Below the pieces are notes generated by a model, which saw nothing but the letters and a program-made list of their open reading frames with translations, ran no database searches and was not told the DNA's origin. Positions 21,522-21,611 of a stretch of 21,611 nt of DNA are shown piece by piece. Source of the DNA: CAYSLU01 sp964431965 (GTDB lineage Bacteria > Verrucomicrobiota > Kiritimatiellia > CAIKKV01 > CAYSLU01); NCBI GenBank assembly GCA_964431965.1, contig CAYSLU010000090.1:1-21611 (forward strand), in the 5' to 3' direction. The position numbers and the translations under genes are program-made. How positions within the stretch are numbered: the first letter of the stretch is position 1; every line of letters starts with the position of its first letter.

Positions 21522-21611
21522 CGGGGCGCCTCGCTGAGGATCATCCCATGGGGCGGACTGCAGATGACACGCAACCATCGCCATTGACGCACCGCATTCG
21601 ACGTGCTACGT

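Noticed and set aside
20064..21584. A 506-aa minus-strand frame
   Set aside because: It is opposite the well-supported MttB-family gene and has no recognisable features.
1..21611. CRISPR array, tRNA, rRNA, insertion sequence or toxin-antitoxin pair
   Set aside because: I looked through the intergenic stretches (all under about 250 bases) and found no spaced repeats, cloverleaf-like sequences, transposase motifs or paired small toxin/antitoxin genes.

Overview
This is a GC-rich bacterial window with 20 protein-coding genes, most of them tightly packed. I see no rRNA, tRNA, CRISPR array, phage or insertion sequence. A run of ten N at 10907-10916 shows it is a draft, probably metagenomic, scaffold. 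The gene mix is a family S1 sulfatase, two TIM-barrel glycan-hydrolase-like proteins, a non-pyrrolysine MttB-family methyltransferase, an outer-membrane lipoprotein-sorting (LolA-like) protein and very short lipoproteins. This suggests a diderm heterotroph, perhaps from the PVC group (Kiritimatiellota, Lentisphaerota or Planctomycetota) or a similar lineage. That placement is inference; no marker gene settles it.

Layout. 1-265: a 56-aa lipoprotein with a promoter that may give a leaderless mRNA. 308-4036 (minus strand): a MarC-family membrane protein, a TIM-barrel hydrolase-like protein with its own promoter and palindrome, and a SulP anion transporter with a STAS domain. 4246-4998: an SDR oxidoreductase, convergent with a SIMPL-domain protein (5002-5748, minus). 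5911-6699: an RluA-family pseudouridine synthase with a TTG start, followed by palindromic intergenic DNA. 6902-8770: an orphan 622-aa hydrolase-like protein, ending at a strong GC hairpin shared with a converging pair of amidohydrolase-fold genes (8846-10389, minus). One of that pair has lost most metal ligands. 10514-11941: a sulfatase interrupted by the assembly gap, whose N terminus is encoded by a 9-nt tandem repeat. 12061-14076: a hypothetical protein, a secreted or anchored modular protein and a PsiE-family membrane protein.

14227-19082 is the most cohesive unit. Five same-strand genes are joined by ATGA overlaps or a 2-nt gap: a LolA-like (lipo)protein, two CNNM/CorC-type membrane proteins, a zinc-ribbon/TM/OB-fold protein and a TctA-like permease without TctB or TctC. 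It looks like an envelope ion or solute transport operon of unknown substrate.

19132-21521: a PAS plus DHp (histidine-kinase dimerisation) protein lacking an ATPase domain, divergent from an MttB-superfamily methyltransferase. The last 90 bases (21522-21611) show no feature I recognise.

The best candidates for new biology are the coupled five-gene membrane operon, the active/degenerate amidohydrolase pair, and the ATPase-less sensor next to the methyltransferase gene. No complete known defence or mobile system is visible.
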